From NCBI GenBank assembly GCA_030590585.1, contig JAUUYD010000135.1, positions 1-6,605 on the forward strand: a DNA stretch of 6,605 nt, read 5' to 3'. Shown one piece after another: positions 4,760 through 6,605 of this stretch (position 1 is the first letter of the stretch; every line of letters begins with the position of its first letter). The notes beneath the pieces were generated by a model. That model did no database searches. It worked only from the letters and a program-made list of their open reading frames with translations, and was not told the DNA's origin. The translations under genes and the position numbers were made by a program. This stretch comes from Spirochaeta sp. GTDB taxonomy: Bacteria > Spirochaetota > Spirochaetia > Spirochaetales_E > Spirochaetaceae_B.

Positions 4760-6605
4760 TTACATCAATTCCCCAATCTTTTTATAGAAATCCATCCGCC
4801 GTTTGGCATCGGCTTCGGCCTGTTCAAAAAGACTCTCAGCTTCAGCCGGATTGGTCTTCTGTAAAGCGGTATAACGACGCTCTCCCCGGATGAAATCCTG
4901 GAAGTCTATTGTCGGCTCTTTGGTTTCCCACTTGAACCGGCTGCCTTCCTCAAGCTGGGGGTTATAGCGGAAGAGGGGCCAATAACCCGAATCGACGGCT
5001 CTCTTCATTTCCACCTGGCTCCTGGACATATCAAAACCGTGGTTGATACAGGGAGAGTAGGCGAAAATAATGGAGGGGCCGGGATAGGCCTCGGCTTCCA
5101 TCATGGCTTTCTGAGCCTGAGCCCGGTTGGCGCCCATCGATATGGATGCTACGTACACATAACCGTAACTCATGCACATGAAGGGCATATTTTTCTTGGG
5201 CAGCTTCATACCGCTGTTGGCAAACTTGGCTACCGCACCGATGGGTGTCGCTTTGGAAGCCTGCCCCCCGGTGTTGGAATACACTTCTGTGTCAACTACC
5301 AGGATGTTCACGTTCTTGCCCAGGGCAATAACATGATCCACACCGCTGTAACCGATGTCGTAGGCCCATCCGTCACCACCTATAATCCAAACCGACTTGT
5401 CGACGAAGTAGTCTTTAAGTTCGATGATTTTAGCCGTAACTTCAGCCGCTTCTCCCGATGCGGCATTAAGTGCTGCGGGAAGCAGTGCCTGAACAGTCAG
5501 CTGATGATCCTTGGCTTCCTGATCAGTGGCATCAAAGATTTCCAGAGATTTCTTTAAAGCTTCTGCAAGCTCGGCTGTGGTTCCCAGCTCCAGGATGCGT
5601 TCAACTTTAATCTTCAGCAGACTGCGGTTGTTATCCACGGCCAGGCGCATACCGAAGCCGTATTCGGCATTGTCCTCGAAAAGGCTGTTACCCCATGCCG
5701 GGCCCCTGCCTTCCTTGTTGGTGCAGTAGGGGATTGTGGGAAATGTTCCACCGTAGATGGAAGAACATCCTGTAGCGTTGGCGGCTATCATGCGGTCCCC
5801 GGCAATCTGGGTCATCATTTTAACATAGGGAGTTTCACCGCATCCTGCACATGCTCCGGAGAACTCAAAGAGAGGCTGTTTGAACTGGAGGCCCTTCACT
5901 GAAGTAATAGGGGCGCCGTCGATTACATCTTCGGGTAGTGAAGTGAAAAACGCTTCGTTTGCATTTTCACCAGCTTCCCGCTCGGTTTCCATGGGGCTCC
6001 ATACAAGAGCTTTGGACTTGGCTGGACAGGTTACAAGACAGACACCGCAGGACTGACAATCTTCGATATAAACCTGAATTTTGTACTGCAGGTCTTTATC
6101 ATTTTTGGTTTTGGATTTAAGGGTTGTGAAACTCTCCGGAGCATCATCCAGATCTCCCGGGGCAATCTGTTTGGCTCTGATTGCGGCGTGGGGACAGGCC
6201 TGGACACACTGGTTGCATTGAATACAGCTGTCGGCAATCCATCTGGGAACACGGGGAGCTACACCCCTTTTCTCCAGATGGGCGGTACCGCTTGGAAGGG
6301 TACCGTCAAAAGACATTTTGCTCACCGGTATGTCATCACCCTTCAGAGACATGATGGGAAGGATGATATCATTGGCAAAATCACCGGCATCTTTGGAGAT
6401 AAGTTCGTGGGCTACAAATGCATCAGCTGTCGGAGCAGACGGTACGTCAATTTCTATAAGACCTTCACTGCTCTTGTCCACGGCGTTCCAGTTCATCTTG
6501 ACGATATCTTCGCCCTTTCGTGAGAAAGTTTTCTTGATAGCCGCTTTCATCAGATCGATGGCTTCCTGCTCCGGCAGCACTCCGGCAATCTTAAAAAAAC
6601 AGGCC
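4760..6605 (-). CDS. nifJ: Pyruvate:ferredoxin (flavodoxin) oxidoreductase, single-chain (5' end cut by window edge)
   Basis: PFOR oxidises pyruvate with CoA to acetyl-CoA and CO2, using thiamine pyrophosphate and three [4Fe-4S] clusters, and reduces ferredoxin or flavodoxin. The frame is open for 614 codons to the right edge. The codons before the GTG at 6580 read ACFFKIAG, normal internal PFOR sequence, so that GTG is not the start. About half of a typical ~1,180-residue chain is missing. Counting from the first whole codon (6604), the linker with HLEKRG is at 109-114. Ferredoxin-domain cysteines are 127, 130, 133, 137 and 183, 186, 189, 193. Proximal-cluster cysteines are 252 and 255 (CAGCGETPYVK), 280, and 519 (CINHG). 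The TPP/Mg site is GDGWAYDIGYSGVDH (410-424) followed by DTEVYSNTGGQ. All expected ligands are present and there is no frameshift. It is convergent with melA. Related keto-acid oxidoreductases are possible, but the motif order is that of NifJ. Confidence 0.96.
   Translation of the reverse strand, partial: ACFFKIAGVLPEQEAIDLMKAAIKKTFSRKGEDIVKMNWNAVDKSSEGLIEIDVPSAPTADAFVAHELISKDAGDFANDIILPIMSLKGDDIPVSKMSFDGTLPSGTAHLEKRGVAPRVPRWIADSCIQCNQCVQACPHAAIRAKQIAPGDLDDAPESFTTLKSKTKNDKDLQYKIQVYIEDCQSCGVCLVTCPAKSKALVWSPMETEREAGENANEAFFTSLPEDVIDGAPITSVKGLQFKQPLFEFSGACAGCGETPYVKMMTQIAGDRMIAANATGCSSIYGGTFPTIPYCTNKEGRGPAWGNSLFEDNAEYGFGMRLAVDNNRSLLKIKVERILELGTTAELAEALKKSLEIFDATDQEAKDHQLTVQALLPAALNAASGEAAEVTAKIIELKDYFVDKSVWIIGGDGWAYDIGYSGVDHVIALGKNVNILVVDTEVYSNTGGQASKATPIGAVAKFANSGMKLPKKNMPFMCMSYGYVYVASISMGANRAQAQKAMMEAEAYPGPSIIFAYSPCINHGFDMSRSQVEMKRAVDSGYWPLFRYNPQLEEGSRFKWETKEPTIDFQDFIRGERRYTALQKTNPAEAESLFEQAEADAKRRMDFYKKIGELM

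Noticed and set aside
5039..6523. Plus-strand open frames opposite PFOR (5039-5557, 6188-6523)
   Set aside because: They are antisense shadows of the conserved PFOR cofactor-binding segments.
6578..6580. GTG at 6580 as the start of the PFOR gene
   Set aside because: The frame continues upstream to the window edge with ACFFKIAG, normal internal PFOR sequence, and half of the family domains would otherwise be missing.
1..6605. CRISPR array, tRNA, rRNA, insertion sequence or defence system
   Set aside because: No regularly spaced repeats, RNA-gene cloverleaf, transposase or defence protein was seen. Gaps between genes are all about 105 bases or less.

Overview
This window reads as ordinary chromosomal DNA from an anaerobic or facultatively anaerobic bacterium. 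Two large metabolic genes run off its edges: an AcnA-type aconitase at the left and a single-chain pyruvate:ferredoxin oxidoreductase (PFOR) at the right. The oxygen-sensitive PFOR supports anaerobic life. The small XRE regulator resembles, from memory only, regulators common in free-living spirochaetes. Spirochaetota is therefore a tentative guess that nothing in the window proves. No mobile element, phage gene, CRISPR array, tRNA or rRNA was seen.

Layout, left to right. Positions 1-1733 (minus) hold the N-terminal two thirds of aconitase, whose 3' end lies outside. A 102-base gap (1734-1835) carries a candidate acnA promoter and an imperfect palindrome. Positions 1836-2219 (minus) encode a 127-residue XRE/Cro-type regulator just upstream of acnA. 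The next gap (2220-2326) is rich in inverted repeats, including a perfect 7-bp-arm palindrome placed like an autoregulatory operator. Positions 2327-3190 (minus) encode an AraC-family regulator of the MsmR/RafR kind. It is divergent from a GH4 alpha-galactosidase (3258-4655, plus, CHSV motif, melA-like). The 67-base gap between them has back-to-back -10 elements. Positions 4656-4759 separate melA from the convergent PFOR gene and contain a strong GC hairpin. Positions 4760-6605 (minus) hold the C-terminal half of PFOR, with its 5' end outside.

How the genes work together. The AraC regulator and alpha-galactosidase form a two-gene sugar-response module, probably for melibiose or raffinose-type sugars, with no transporter in view. 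The XRE gene and acnA are co-oriented, and the XRE protein is a candidate regulator of aconitase or only of itself. PFOR and aconitase both serve central carbon flow: pyruvate to acetyl-CoA, then citrate to isocitrate. Nothing here links their expression. I found no clearly novel system. The items most worth checking are the regulatory DNA around the XRE gene and the divergent control region of the sugar module.
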